From contig CAVSBG010000008.1 of the NCBI GenBank assembly GCA_963726125.1, positions 434,001 to 498,000 on the forward strand: a DNA stretch of 64,000 nucleotides, in the 5' to 3' direction. A model generated the notes under the pieces. The model made no database searches. It was not told the origin of the DNA and saw only the letters and a list, made by a program, of their open reading frames with translations. The translations under genes were made by a program, and so were the position numbers. The number at the start of each line of letters is the position of its first letter. The first letter of the stretch is position 1. The stretch comes from JAMXLO01 sp963726125. Its GTDB lineage: Bacteria; Pseudomonadota; Alphaproteobacteria; Acetobacterales; Acetobacteraceae. Below are positions 51,804 through 60,931 of the stretch, piece by piece.

Positions 51804-52316
51804 TCACTGGGCCGATGCGGTCGCCATCGGAATGGTCGACTGGATCAACTGCATCGTCTGTGCGCGGTCGCCATGCGCCAGTGCCTTCAACGCCTGCGAG
51901 ATCTGCGACACCGCAGGATTGTCGCTGGGATTGTTGGTCTGGCCCATCACCACCGAGCGATCCAGCAAGCGTGTCTGCGCCATTTCCAGTGACTGCTGCG
52001 CTTCACCCGTGCGGCCCGCCGACAGCGAGGCCTGCGCTGACCGCAGATAGTCAGCCGCACTCGCACCCGGCCCCACACGCGGGTTCGGCAGGTTCGGTGC
52101 GATCGGCGAGCGTGTGTCGGACGCGTCGATATTGCTCGCGTGCGTGCCCATCGGCGTGGACATGCCGGTGCCGATGTCGTTGCCGGGGCGCGCACCGGTC
52201 GCCGGGTTGGCGCCTGGCGGCACGCCCTGTTGATTGAGCGGCACGGCGCTCTGAGCAAACGCAGGTGCGGCGGCGAGGCTGGCAAGCACAGCAACGGAAA
52301 ATGCCAATGAACGCAT
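51804..52316 (-). CDS. Secreted hypothetical protein
   Basis: 170 residues: signal peptide (MRSLAFSVAVLASLAAAPAFA, cleavage after AFA), a Pro/Gly/Asn-rich middle (GVPPGANPATGARPGND, PIAPNLPNPRVGPG) and a helical C-terminal half (ADYLRSAQASLSAGRTGEAQ, VSQISQALKALAHGDRAQTM). No family recognised beyond similarity in style to small exported proteins of Acetobacteraceae-like genomes. A clear ribosome site (AAGGAGTTTCTCC as read on the minus strand) precedes the ATG. Confidence 0.75.
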   Translation of the reverse strand: MRSLAFSVAVLASLAAAPAFAQSAVPLNQQGVPPGANPATGARPGNDIGTGMSTPMGTHASNIDASDTRSPIAPNLPNPRVGPGASAADYLRSAQASLSAGRTGEAQQSLEMAQTRLLDRSVVMGQTNNPSDNPAVSQISQALKALAHGDRAQTMQLIQSTIPMATASAQ

Positions 52317-52410
52317 TGGAGAAACTCCTTCCCAAAAGGGGCGTCTGGCAGTTGGACGCGTGCGGAGTGCCGCAATTGTGGCAACGACGATGATAAAAAG
52401 TTGAATGCCC

Positions 52411-53304
52411 TTAGCGCCAGCGGCGGTGGAACCACAGCCATTGCTCGGGGTGCTCGCGAATCCAGCGTTCGATCACAGTGGTGATGAGCTGGGAGGATTG
52501 CGGCACGTCGATGCGGCCTTCGGCATCGCGCGGCAATGTGAACGGTCCCTCCGCGGCAATCCGGAACTTGCGATCGGGCAGCCGAATGACCCGCACGCCA
52601 ACTACGGGACAATCGAACTGGCGCGCAAGGCGTGCAATCGTTGGATTGGCCTTGCAGCGGCGGCCAAAGAACGTCACGTCCACGCCACGCGAGAAATGCT
52701 GATCGACCAGCATCCCGAGATGCTCGCCGCGTGCCAGTGACGCAGCCATTTCCAACGGTGCCTGCGCCCGGCTGCGGATCAGGTGACCCATCAATGGCGC
52801 CCGGATGCGCACGATCTCACGCGCGACTGCCTTGTTGTTCGGCATGCGGTACAGCACCGCGGAGGGCAGACCGTGCGTGGCCGCCATCACCGCGGGTAGT
52901 TCCCAGTTGCCGAGGTGCGCCGCAAAGCACAGCGCCGGCTGATCATCGTTCTGTAGGTCGAGGAAGATTTGTCCGTCCGCGGTAACAATGCGGCCGGCGT
53001 TCGGATGCTCCGCGTCGTAATCCCAGATTTGCCCGAGATGCACGTATTCACCGGCGACGCGACCAAGGTTCTCCCAAGCCCCGCGCAGCGTTTGTTCAAT
53101 CCACTCCGGGTCCTTGTCGGGGAAGGCGGCGCGCAAATTGGCCTGGCCGATACGGTGCGCTGGCAGCAGCGGGCCGATGCGTCGCATTGCAGCGCCGCAG
53201 ATGTCGGATGCGCGGTCGGGGTTGGCGTGGCTCAGCCCCGCCAGCAGGTACTTGACCAAACGACCGAGCAGCCGATCGCCGTAGAGCGAAAGGTAGCGGA
53301 ACAT
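52411..53304 (-). CDS. LpxL/HtrB-type lysophospholipid (lipid A) acyltransferase
   Basis: 297 residues. The acyltransferase His-x4-Glu motif is AAHLGNWELPA, with further HtrB blocks LYRMPNNKAVAREIVRIRA, GEHLGMLVDQHFSRGVDVTF, FGRRCKANPTIARLARQFD and EHPEQWLWFHRRWR at the C-terminus. It would add a secondary acyl chain to Kdo-lipid IVA or a related lipid at the inner membrane. There is no strong transmembrane helix, only a hydrophobic N-terminus. Stand-alone gene. Confidence 0.92.
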   Translation of the reverse strand: MFRYLSLYGDRLLGRLVKYLLAGLSHANPDRASDICGAAMRRIGPLLPAHRIGQANLRAAFPDKDPEWIEQTLRGAWENLGRVAGEYVHLGQIWDYDAEHPNAGRIVTADGQIFLDLQNDDQPALCFAAHLGNWELPAVMAATHGLPSAVLYRMPNNKAVAREIVRIRAPLMGHLIRSRAQAPLEMAASLARGEHLGMLVDQHFSRGVDVTFFGRRCKANPTIARLARQFDCPVVGVRVIRLPDRKFRIAAEGPFTLPRDAEGRIDVPQSSQLITTVIERWIREHPEQWLWFHRRWR

Positions 53305-53330
53305 GATGTTTCAGAAGAATGAAGAACTAT

Positions 53331-53440
53331 TCAACCACTGATGCACACGGATGCACACAGATAAGATCAGCAAAGTACTGCGGTCTCTCTGGTGAACACA
53401 CCGGACATATCTGTGTGCATCAGTGTACATCTGTGGTTGA
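53331..53440. repeat. Inverted repeat with TGATGCACACGGATGCACAC-like arms
   Basis: Left arm 53331-53362 and right arm 53409-53440 (32 bases each) are reverse complements at about 28 positions. The centre of 46 bases shows nothing. Arms start TCAACCAC and end GTGGTTGA, resembling a widespread class of short palindromic intergenic elements. It fills most of the gap between the acyltransferase and dehydrogenase genes. Confidence 0.85.
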
Positions 53441-53465
53441 AAATGCTTCTTATTGCTTCGCATGC

Positions 53466-54497
53466 CTACAATTCGACGATCAGCTTCCCGAACACATCGC
53501 GGCTCTCCAGCCGTGCCAGGCCGTCGCGGAATTGAGCGAGCGGATACACCGTGTCGATCACCGGACGCACGCCGGCGGCAATGCGATCCAGCGCGCGTCC
53601 CAGCGCACTCAACGGCGAGCCGAACGAGCCGATGATGCGATACTGCTGCTGGAACAGTTGCATCAGGTTTATGGTGCCGGACGGACCCGATGTGGCACCG
53701 CACGTCACCAATCGTCCGCCGCGCTTCAGCGACAGCAACGAGCCGTTCCAGGTGTCAGCCCCGGTGTGCTCGAATACCACGTCCACGCCTTTCTTGCCGG
53801 TAATCCGGCGCACCACGCCCTCGAAACGGTCGGTCCGATAGTTGATGACATGATCAGCACCAAGCGCACGTGCCTTTTCCGCTTTGTCGTCGCTGCCGAC
53901 AGTGGTGATGACGGTACACCCCAGCGCCTTCGCAATGCGGATAGCGATGCTGCCGATGCTGGACCCGCCGGCGTGCACCAGTATCCATTCCCCCGGCTCA
54001 AGCCGTGCGTTGTCGAACAGCATGTGCTCGACGGTCGCGTAGGCCACAGCCACGCAGGCGGCGTCGCGGTTGTCCACGGCGTGAGGGATCTTCACGGCAA
54101 GCCGCGCGGGATGGTTGGTGAGTTCCTGGGCGAAACCATCGACGTGGAAGCCGCGTACGCCCGCGACGTTCTCGCACAGGTTCTCGCGCCCCCGCACGCA
54201 GGCAGCGCAGGTGCCGCAGACCAGCGCCGCATACGGCACCACCCGATCCCCCACCGTAACTCCCGTCACGCCGTCACCGACAGCGACGACTTCGCAGGCC
54301 GCCTCGGCGCCGACGCACAGCGGGAACCGCCGCTTGGCGAACGCCATGCCGCGGAAGCCCCACACGTCGATGTGGTTCAGCCCGACGCACCGGACGTGTA
54401 GCTGCACCTCACCCGGCGCTGGCGGAGCAGGCGCGTCGCGCTGTCCCAGCACCAGTTCGCGGTCGGCCAGAAGCTGCAAGGCGCGGATCGTGGTCAT
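53466..54497 (-). CDS. Zinc-binding medium-chain dehydrogenase/reductase
   Basis: 343 residues from MTTIRALQLLADREL. GroES-like N-domain with GLNHIDVWGFRGM and GAEAACEVVAVGDGVTGVTV; the structural-zinc cysteine cluster CGTCAACVRGRENLCE is present. Rossmann domain HAGGSSIGSIAIRIAKALGC and NYRTDRFEGVVRRITGKKGV. Members reduce or oxidise alcohols, aldehydes or quinones using NAD(P)H. The usual first catalytic Cys position reads GLNHID, as in quinone oxidoreductase-like relatives, so the catalytic zinc may be absent. Divergent from the NTF2-like gene at 54584. Confidence 0.88.
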   Translation of the reverse strand: MTTIRALQLLADRELVLGQRDAPAPPAPGEVQLHVRCVGLNHIDVWGFRGMAFAKRRFPLCVGAEAACEVVAVGDGVTGVTVGDRVVPYAALVCGTCAACVRGRENLCENVAGVRGFHVDGFAQELTNHPARLAVKIPHAVDNRDAACVAVAYATVEHMLFDNARLEPGEWILVHAGGSSIGSIAIRIAKALGCTVITTVGSDDKAEKARALGADHVINYRTDRFEGVVRRITGKKGVDVVFEHTGADTWNGSLLSLKRGGRLVTCGATSGPSGTINLMQLFQQQYRIIGSFGSPLSALGRALDRIAAGVRPVIDTVYPLAQFRDGLARLESRDVFGKLIVEL

Positions 54498-54583
54498 GGC
54501 GCAGTGCCTGTAGTGCATCCAGGCATTTGGCGCGAGGGGGCACGCCCAGCTACAATCGTCCCGCCTCAGAGGGAGCGAAACAC

Positions 54584-54958
54584 ATGGCCGACAACGGACC
54601 GATGATCATCGAGCTGGACCGCAAGCGCATGACCGCGATGGCCGAGAAGGACATCGCCACGCTGAACACGGTGCTGGCCGACGATCTGATCTATACCCAC
54701 TCGTCGGCACGGCTCGACACCAAGCAGAGCCTGATCGGCAACATGGAATCCGGCTCGACGGTCTACAATTCGGTCGAGCCGTCGGACGTGAAGGCACAGG
54801 ACCTCGGCAGCGCGGTGGTGCTGACCGGTGTGGCGCACATCCGCGTCACCTCGGGTGGCAAGCCGAACGCGTTTGCGGTGCGGTTCACCGACGTCTACGC
54901 CAACAAGGGCGGCAAGTGGCAGATGGTCACCTGGCAATCCACCCGCTTGGCTGAGTGA
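54584..54958 (+). CDS. NTF2-like/DUF4440 small protein
   Basis: 124 residues from MADNGPMIIELDRKR. The pattern IIELDRKRMTAMAEKDIATL, DDLIYTHSSARLDTKQSLIG, AHIRVTSGG and DVYANKGGKWQMVTWQSTRL is the SnoaL/DUF4440 cone fold, which serves as isomerase, hydrolase or ligand-binding module in various pathways. GAGGGAG about 8 bases before the ATG fixes the start; 19 codons upstream are not needed. One of the few plus-strand genes. Confidence 0.85.
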   Translation: MADNGPMIIELDRKRMTAMAEKDIATLNTVLADDLIYTHSSARLDTKQSLIGNMESGSTVYNSVEPSDVKAQDLGSAVVLTGVAHIRVTSGGKPNAFAVRFTDVYANKGGKWQMVTWQSTRLAE

Positions 54959-54981
54959 TCGGATAGCAGCCCGGTAGCAGC

Positions 54982-55021
54982 CTCCCCCTCCCCTTGCGGG
55001 AGGGGGCTGGGGGAGGGGGCG
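54982..55021. repeat. CCCCTTGCGGGAGGGG palindromic repeat (locus H)
   Basis: Single arm in the convergent gap between the NTF2-like gene and the pentapeptide-repeat gene, where it may act as a bidirectional terminator. Confidence 0.9.
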
Positions 55022-55046
55022 CGGCGCCCACCCCTTATGGCACAGG

Positions 55047-56324
55047 CTACGCCCCCAGTGCGCTATCAAGCTGCTCCCGCGACACCTTGCAGCCGGACAG
55101 CTTCGCATCACCCAGGAACGCATCGGTGATATCCGCGTCCGTCAGGTCGGCGCCCGACAGATCGACCCCTGCCAGCCGCACGCCACGCAGATCCGCACCC
55201 TGCATGTCGGCATGGCGCAAACTCGCGCCCGACAGATCCGATTGCATCCTGCGCTTATCGCCCATCACCAGCGCGCGCAGCCTCACGCCCCGCAATGACG
55301 CGCCGTTCAACGTCGCGCCGGCCAGCTGGATGCCGCGCATGTCAGCACCATCGAAACGGCACTCGCGAAAGTCCGCCTTGGTGCACCGCGCGGCCTGGAG
55401 CGCGGTGCTCGAAAGATCCAATCCGTAGAACACTGCATGAGGCGCCGTCAGCATGGTCAGGCATGCTCCAGCAAATGCCCCCGCACTGCGCAGATCGAAC
55501 CCGCTCAGATCGAGCGCCGCCCCCGCAGCGCCGCAGCTCTCGATGAACGTCCGGTGCAGCCGCAGCAACTCTTCCAGGCTCGTGCTGAGCTCGCTCAGCA
55601 GCCGTCCGCTTGGCTTGTCAGACAGCACGTCCGTCAGGTCCGCGCCCGCCATGTCCGTATAGTCGAAATTGGCCCCAGAGATAACAGCCCCGCGGAAACA
55701 GGCGTCGCGCGTATCGGCCTGGGCGAAGTCTGCGCCCTCCAGATTGGTGCCGGTAAAGTTGGCCCCCCGGACGTGCGCGCGCACAAATTTGCATCCGCGC
55801 ATCAAGGCCTCGGAGAAGTCGGTCTGCACGGCCACGACGCCGGCGAGACTGGCGTTCGTCAGGTTGGCGCCGGTGAACCCTGTCGCAGCAGCGACGCCGT
55901 CGCGCTCGGACGGCTTCATCACATGGAATTCGCCCGACTTGTCGCGGCTGATCTGCGTTCCCGGACGCAAATCCGCCTCGAACAGGTTGGCGCCCGCCAT
56001 CATTGCCTCAGCAAAGAAGCAGCCCCGCAGGTCGGCCTTCATGAAGCTCGCGCTTTCCAGGTTCGCCTGCCGGAAATCGCACGCAAACAGGGTCGCGGAG
56101 TCGAACCGCGATCTGCGCAGGTCCGCGCCGTGGAACGACGAACCAGTGCAGTCCGAGTGCGACAGATCACCGTCGACAAGGCACAGTCCGGACAGGTCAT
56201 AGCCGGCCAGCACGGCCCGGCGACCGCCGGAACGGGATTCGCGGAACATCGCATGGCGCCGCGCGACCTCGTCCAGCTGCCCCTGCGTCAGCTGTACCAG
56301 TTGCTTGGAAGGCTCATCACTCAA
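55047..56324 (-). CDS. Pentapeptide-repeat protein
   Basis: About 425 residues. After a helical head (QLDEVARRHAMFRESRSGGR) come two blocks of A(D/N)LxX pentapeptides forming right-handed quadrilateral beta-helices (GADLRRSRFDSATLFACDF, GADLRGVRLAGVDLSGADLT). They are separated by a helical insert (residues about 220-250, SELSTSLEELLRLHRTFIES). Function of such proteins is mostly unknown; some mimic DNA. No ATG fits: a TTG at 56324 (LSDEPSKQLVQ) is the most likely start, since earlier codons overlap the next gene, and the first ATG (56249) would cut the conserved head. Confidence 0.85.
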   Translation of the reverse strand: MSDEPSKQLVQLTQGQLDEVARRHAMFRESRSGGRRAVLAGYDLSGLCLVDGDLSHSDCTGSSFHGADLRRSRFDSATLFACDFRQANLESASFMKADLRGCFFAEAMMAGANLFEADLRPGTQISRDKSGEFHVMKPSERDGVAAATGFTGANLTNASLAGVVAVQTDFSEALMRGCKFVRAHVRGANFTGTNLEGADFAQADTRDACFRGAVISGANFDYTDMAGADLTDVLSDKPSGRLLSELSTSLEELLRLHRTFIESCGAAGAALDLSGFDLRSAGAFAGACLTMLTAPHAVFYGLDLSSTALQAARCTKADFRECRFDGADMRGIQLAGATLNGASLRGVRLRALVMGDKRRMQSDLSGASLRHADMQGADLRGVRLAGVDLSGADLTDADITDAFLGDAKLSGCKVSREQLDSALGA

Positions 56325-56400
56325 TCCGTTCGACCCGCGTCTTCGCAACCGCGGAGTATGCGCGCGTTCCGTTAATGGATCGTGGACATCCCAGGCGCGT

Positions 56401-57954
56401 TCAGCTGCGGTGCACGCCCCACAACGCCGTGATCGGCGCGCGCACGAAGCCCGCCAGGTCCGAGCGATAGGCATACGGAATGAAGTACTGCCCAAGCGGC
56501 AGGAACGGTGGTTCCTCCAGCCCGGTGACCTGCATCTCCGCTGCCAGCTTTTGCTGCGCGGGCAGGTCCGGCGCGTCGAACCAGGCGGTGCGCAACGCCT
56601 CCATCTTCGGATTGGGCTTCACACCGCCCAGCGGAATGTTGCTGCCAGGCACCGCCGGCCACAGTCCCGCCCAGCCCACGCAGTAGCAGCTCCAGCCAGC
56701 GCGCACCGCCGGATCGGTGCTCCGAGCGCGCGCCGACAGCGTGCCCCAATCCATCGCCTGGTAATCGACATTGAGCCCCAGTTCCTGGAACAACGCGCGC
56801 GTCACCTCGGACATCGCGCGTGCCTCGGGGATTTCCGGCACCATGATGACGACTTTCTCGCCCTTATAGCCGGACTCGGCGATCAGCTTCTTCGCCAGCG
56901 TCACGTCGCGCTTGCCCGTGATGATGTCCATGCCGGCATCCGAGGCGAACGGCGACCCCGGCGTGAACATCCCCATGTCCACGTTGGACAGTCCTTTCAG
57001 GTCGCCTAACACGACCTGCATGAAGTCCGCCTGTTTCAAAGCCGGAAGGATCGCATGCGCCAGCTTCGCATTGTCGAACGGTGGCGCTGCGTTGTTGAGA
57101 TACAGAATGGCGAAATAGCCGAACGGATCGTAGCGCTCGACCGATAGGCCGGGCGACGCCTTCAGCTTGCCGATAAGATCGAACAGCGGCCGTTCAACCC
57201 AATCCACCTCTCCTGTCTGCAATGCCGCCGCCGCGGTCGCCGGGTCGGAAATGAACTTCCAGTCCACCCGCTCGAAGCCCGCGACCTTGCCCCCAGCCCA
57301 TCCCGACGCCTTCTCCTGCCGCGGCACATAACCATCGTGCCGCGCGTAGGCAGCGTGATCGCCGGTGACGAATTCGTTCGCCAGGAAGCGGAACGGACCG
57401 CTGCCCGTCGCATCGGTGATCTGAGTGCCGATATCGGTCTTCGCCAGCCGCTCCGGACGGATGAAACAGGTCGTCGCACCGAGCCCGTACAGCATGTGTG
57501 CGTACGGCCGCTTCAGGCGGATCTCAAACGTCTTGTCGTCGATCGCCGCCATTTCATCCAGCAGCGCGGCCATGCGCACGCCAAACGGATCGCGCTTCGA
57601 CCAGCGACTGATCGAGGCGACGCAATCGACCGCGCGCACCTTCTCGCCGTCATGGAACACCAGGCCGTCACGCAGCGTGATGCGCCAACGCAGCTTGTCG
57701 TCCGACAGTTCATGACCGGCAGCCATCTGCGGTTGCACGACGAACAACTCGTCGAGGCCGAACAGCTGGTCGCACGTCATGTAGGCGTGCTCCAGCCCGA
57801 TGATGGAAATCGCCCACACCGGGTCGAACACGATCAGATTGGAATACGGCACATAGCGCAGGGTGTTTTGCGCGGCTCGCCCGATCGCCGGCAGCCCGAG
57901 TGTTGCCGCCACGGACAGCGTCATCGCCGCACGGCGGCCGATCGCGTTCGACAT
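56401..57954 (-). CDS. Family 5 (peptide-type) ABC substrate-binding protein
   Basis: 517 residues. A Tat-like signal (MSNAIGRRAAMTLSVAATLG ending GRAAQ) precedes an SBP_bac_5 fold: RWRITLRDGLVFHDGEKVRA, DATGSGPFRFLANEFVTGDH, AAAALQTGEVDWVERPLFDL, SEVTRALFQELGLNVDYQAM. Exported by twin-arginine, it would bind peptides, opines or other bulky solutes. No permease genes adjoin it. It follows the GMC oxidoreductase gene by 25 bases, so both may be co-transcribed. Confidence 0.92.
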   Translation of the reverse strand: MSNAIGRRAAMTLSVAATLGLPAIGRAAQNTLRYVPYSNLIVFDPVWAISIIGLEHAYMTCDQLFGLDELFVVQPQMAAGHELSDDKLRWRITLRDGLVFHDGEKVRAVDCVASISRWSKRDPFGVRMAALLDEMAAIDDKTFEIRLKRPYAHMLYGLGATTCFIRPERLAKTDIGTQITDATGSGPFRFLANEFVTGDHAAYARHDGYVPRQEKASGWAGGKVAGFERVDWKFISDPATAAAALQTGEVDWVERPLFDLIGKLKASPGLSVERYDPFGYFAILYLNNAAPPFDNAKLAHAILPALKQADFMQVVLGDLKGLSNVDMGMFTPGSPFASDAGMDIITGKRDVTLAKKLIAESGYKGEKVVIMVPEIPEARAMSEVTRALFQELGLNVDYQAMDWGTLSARARSTDPAVRAGWSCYCVGWAGLWPAVPGSNIPLGGVKPNPKMEALRTAWFDAPDLPAQQKLAAEMQVTGLEEPPFLPLGQYFIPYAYRSDLAGFVRAPITALWGVHRS

Positions 57955-57979
57955 GTTTGTTGCCTCCCCGTAAGAGAGT

Positions 57980-59591
57980 TCAGGCGGTCACACGAGCATC
58001 CTCCCGCACCATCGCCGCCCCTTTCTCCGCGATCATGATCGTCGGCGCATTGGTGTTGGTCGAGGTCACCGCCGGCATCACTGATGCATCGATCACCCGC
58101 AGCCGTTCCAGTCCGTGGACGCGAAGCCGGTCATCAACCACCGCCAGCATATCCTGGCCCATCTTGCAGGTGCACGTGGCATGGAACACCGTCCCGCCGG
58201 TCTGCTTCACGTAGTGCAGCAGCTCATCATCGCTCTGCACGTTCTTCCCAGGGTACTGTCTCCGCCACGACATACTTCGCCAGTGCCGGCGCCGCGAACA
58301 GCTTCCTGATCCATCTCAGCCCGCCGATCGCCGCGCGCCGGTCCGTTTCTTCGCTGAAATAGCGCGGGTTGATCAGCGGCTGTTCCTCCGGCCGCGGTGA
58401 CTGTGCCTCGACATAGCCTCGACTGAGCGGTCGCATCTGCCACATCCCGCACGTCATCCCCGGCTTGTCGTCCAATCGACGCGTCGTCCCCGGTGCGTAG
58501 CTGCCGTGCGCGAACAGGCACTGCACGTCGGGTGTCGCCGCTTCCTCCAGCACCTTCACCGAAGCCGCGACCAGCGACACGCCATAGGTCAGAATGCCGG
58601 TGCCTGTCGCGACATAGCGCAGCACCTGGGCCGCCAGACCAACGCCGCGCGACATCTGGTTGAGGCTCGGCGCACCCTGGATCTCGCATGACACGCGCGC
58701 CAGGTAGTGGTCCTGCAGATTGCGCCCGACGCCGAGCAATTGGTGCCGAGCCTCGATGCCGACACGGCTCAGATGTTCGGGGTCGCCGATACCGGAAAGC
58801 TGCAGGATATGCGGCGAGCCGATGGCGCCGGCGGCGAGTATCACCTCGCCGGCAGCATCGATGCGTTCCAACCGACCATTGCGCGAGTACTCGACACCAA
58901 CCGCCCGTGTTCCGTCGAGCAACACACGCCGCACCAATGCGCCCGTGATCACTTGCAGATTCGGCCGTTTCGCCGCCGGATGCAGATAGCTGCGCGCCGC
59001 ACTTGCGCGTCGGCGCCCACCGCGCGTGTGCTGCACCCAGCCGATACCGTCGCCCGAGCCCGGCGGCAGATCATTGACGTCCGCGCGGAACTCGCAGCCG
59101 AGCTGCTTGCCGGCCTCCACAGCCGCCTGGCACAGCAACGGCCGATCCCGCCCACGCGAGGTGAACAGTGGGCCGCCCTTGCCGTGCACCGCGTCTTCCT
59201 CGCCCTCCCAGTTCTCTGCCTTGCGGAAGAACGGCAGCACATCGTCCCAGGACCAGCCGCGATTGCCGAGCTGTCGCCAATGATCGAAATCCTCCGGCTG
59301 ACCGCGGACATAGATCATGCCGTTGATCGAACTCGACCCGCCCAGCACGCGGCCACGCGGATAGTTGATCGCGCGGCCATTGGTTCCCGGATCTGCCTCA
59401 GCCTTGAAGCCCCAGGTAAGCGTTGGGTGATCCAGCAGCTTCATATAGCCGGCAGGAATGTGGATCAGCGGATTCCAATCACGTCCGCCCGCCTCGATCA
59501 GCACGACGCACGTGCCGGCATCCTCCGTCAGCCGATTGGCCAGCACGCAGCCAGCCGAACCCGCGCCAACGATGACGTAATCCGCCTGCAT
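57980..59591 (-). CDS. GMC-family FAD oxidoreductase (choline dehydrogenase-like), frameshifted
   Basis: From MQADYVIVGAGSAGCVLANR (FAD Rossmann loop) through RVLGGSSSINGMIYVRGQPE (GMC signature 1) and AGAIGSPHILQLSGIGDPEH (signature 2). The frame then breaks after VVAETVP, and the next frame resumes GKNVQSDDELLHYVKQTGG with HATCTCKMG (catalytic His) and NTNAPTIMIAEKGA (Asn motif). One extra G of GGG at 58251-58253 (plus strand) explains it. The restored protein, about 536 residues, oxidises an alcohol with FAD. Start ATG 59591 follows GGGGGAA. Confidence 0.93.
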
Positions 59592-59689
59592 GGCTTTTGT
59601 TTCCCCCAACCGAACGAGCAGCGCAGCTTCCCGTCATGGATCGACGGTGCCTGGATGGCAAGAGAGCCGCGCGTGCCGTCGGCGGGTTG

Positions 59690-60913
59690 CTACGCCTTCA
59701 CCAGCGGACAGCCACCCTCACTGAGCGGACGCCAGGCTTGATCGGCCGGGATCGTCACGACTTCCTTGCAGTAGTCGTATGGATATTTCGATTCCGCTGG
59801 CGACTTCACTTGCCACAGATGCATCACGTGCATCACCCGCCCATCTTCGCGGACCTGCACGTTGTCATTGTACATGTCGTTCACCGGCGTAGCCTTCATC
59901 TTAGCCACGACGGCGTCCGCGTCCGTGGTCCCCGCCGCCTTCACCGCCTTCAGCCAGTGGTTCGCGGCGCAGTAGTTGGCCGCGTGCAGCAAACCCGGCT
60001 CGCGGCCTGGCATCTTGGCAGCCCAGCGCTTTGCCCAGGCGCGCGTCTTGTCGCTCATGTCCCAATAGAACGAGTCGGTATAGTCCAACCCTTGGCACGC
60101 CTTCAGCCCCAACGAGTTCACGTCGTTGATCGCCATCAGCAGCGTCGCCATGCGCACGCCGCTCTGCGACAGGCCGAACTCGGCCGCCTGCTTGATGCAG
60201 TTCTGCAGATCGGTGCCGGCGTTGGCGAACCCGAACACCTTGGCGCCCGACGCCTTCGCCTGCACCAGGTAGCTGGAGAAATCCGCCGTGCCCAGTGGCG
60301 CGCGAACGTTGCCGAGAACTTTGCCGCCCGCGGACTGCACCGCGGCAATGGTGTCGCGCTCCAATGCATAGCCGAACGCATAGTCGGCGGTGACAAAGAA
60401 CCACGTATCGCCACCGGCCTTGGTCAGCGCGGCACCCGTGCCGTGCGCCAGTGCATACGTGTCGTAGGCAAAGTGGATGCCATACGGCGAGCACTGCTTG
60501 CCCGTCATGTCCGACGTGGCCGGACCGGTAATGAGATAGATGTGCTTCTTCTCGCGCGCGATCTGCTGGATTGCCAGACCGGAGGATGATGCCGCGCCGT
60601 CCATCAGCACATCGACGCCCTGGCTGTCGACCCATTCGCGCGCCAACGATGCGGCGACATCGGGCTTGTTCTGGTCATCGCCCTGCACGATTTCGATCGG
60701 CCGACCCAGCACCGAACCCCCGGCATCCTCGACCGCGAGTTCGACGGCAGCGTGGTTGCCGGGACCACCGACGTCGCGATAGGGCCCGCCCATGTCGCTG
60801 AGCAGTCCCAGCTTCACAGATTTCGACGTGCTCTGCGCGCGCAGCAGGCCGGGCATCGCGAGGGGTGCCGCGGTCAGCGCACTGACCACGACGCGGCGAG
60901 ATATTTTGTTCAT
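59690..60913 (-). CDS. LivK-like branched-chain-type ABC substrate-binding protein
   Basis: 407 residues. RR-containing export signal (MNKISRRVVVSALTAAPLA ending LLRAQS) and a type-1 periplasmic binding fold: KLGLLSDMGGPYRDVGGPGN, LIVQGDDQ-type strand, SSSGLAIQQIAREKKHIYL, FFVTADYAFGYALERDTIAA. Family members bind branched-chain amino acids, amides or aromatic acids. GGGAGACGTC precedes the ATG. It lies 18 bases after korB, so it is probably co-transcribed with the ferredoxin oxidoreductase. No liv permease genes nearby. Confidence 0.9.
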   Translation of the reverse strand: MNKISRRVVVSALTAAPLAMPGLLRAQSTSKSVKLGLLSDMGGPYRDVGGPGNHAAVELAVEDAGGSVLGRPIEIVQGDDQNKPDVAASLAREWVDSQGVDVLMDGAASSSGLAIQQIAREKKHIYLITGPATSDMTGKQCSPYGIHFAYDTYALAHGTGAALTKAGGDTWFFVTADYAFGYALERDTIAAVQSAGGKVLGNVRAPLGTADFSSYLVQAKASGAKVFGFANAGTDLQNCIKQAAEFGLSQSGVRMATLLMAINDVNSLGLKACQGLDYTDSFYWDMSDKTRAWAKRWAAKMPGREPGLLHAANYCAANHWLKAVKAAGTTDADAVVAKMKATPVNDMYNDNVQVREDGRVMHVMHLWQVKSPAESKYPYDYCKEVVTIPADQAWRPLSEGGCPLVKA

Positions 60914-60931
60914 GACGTCTCCCAGAGAAGG

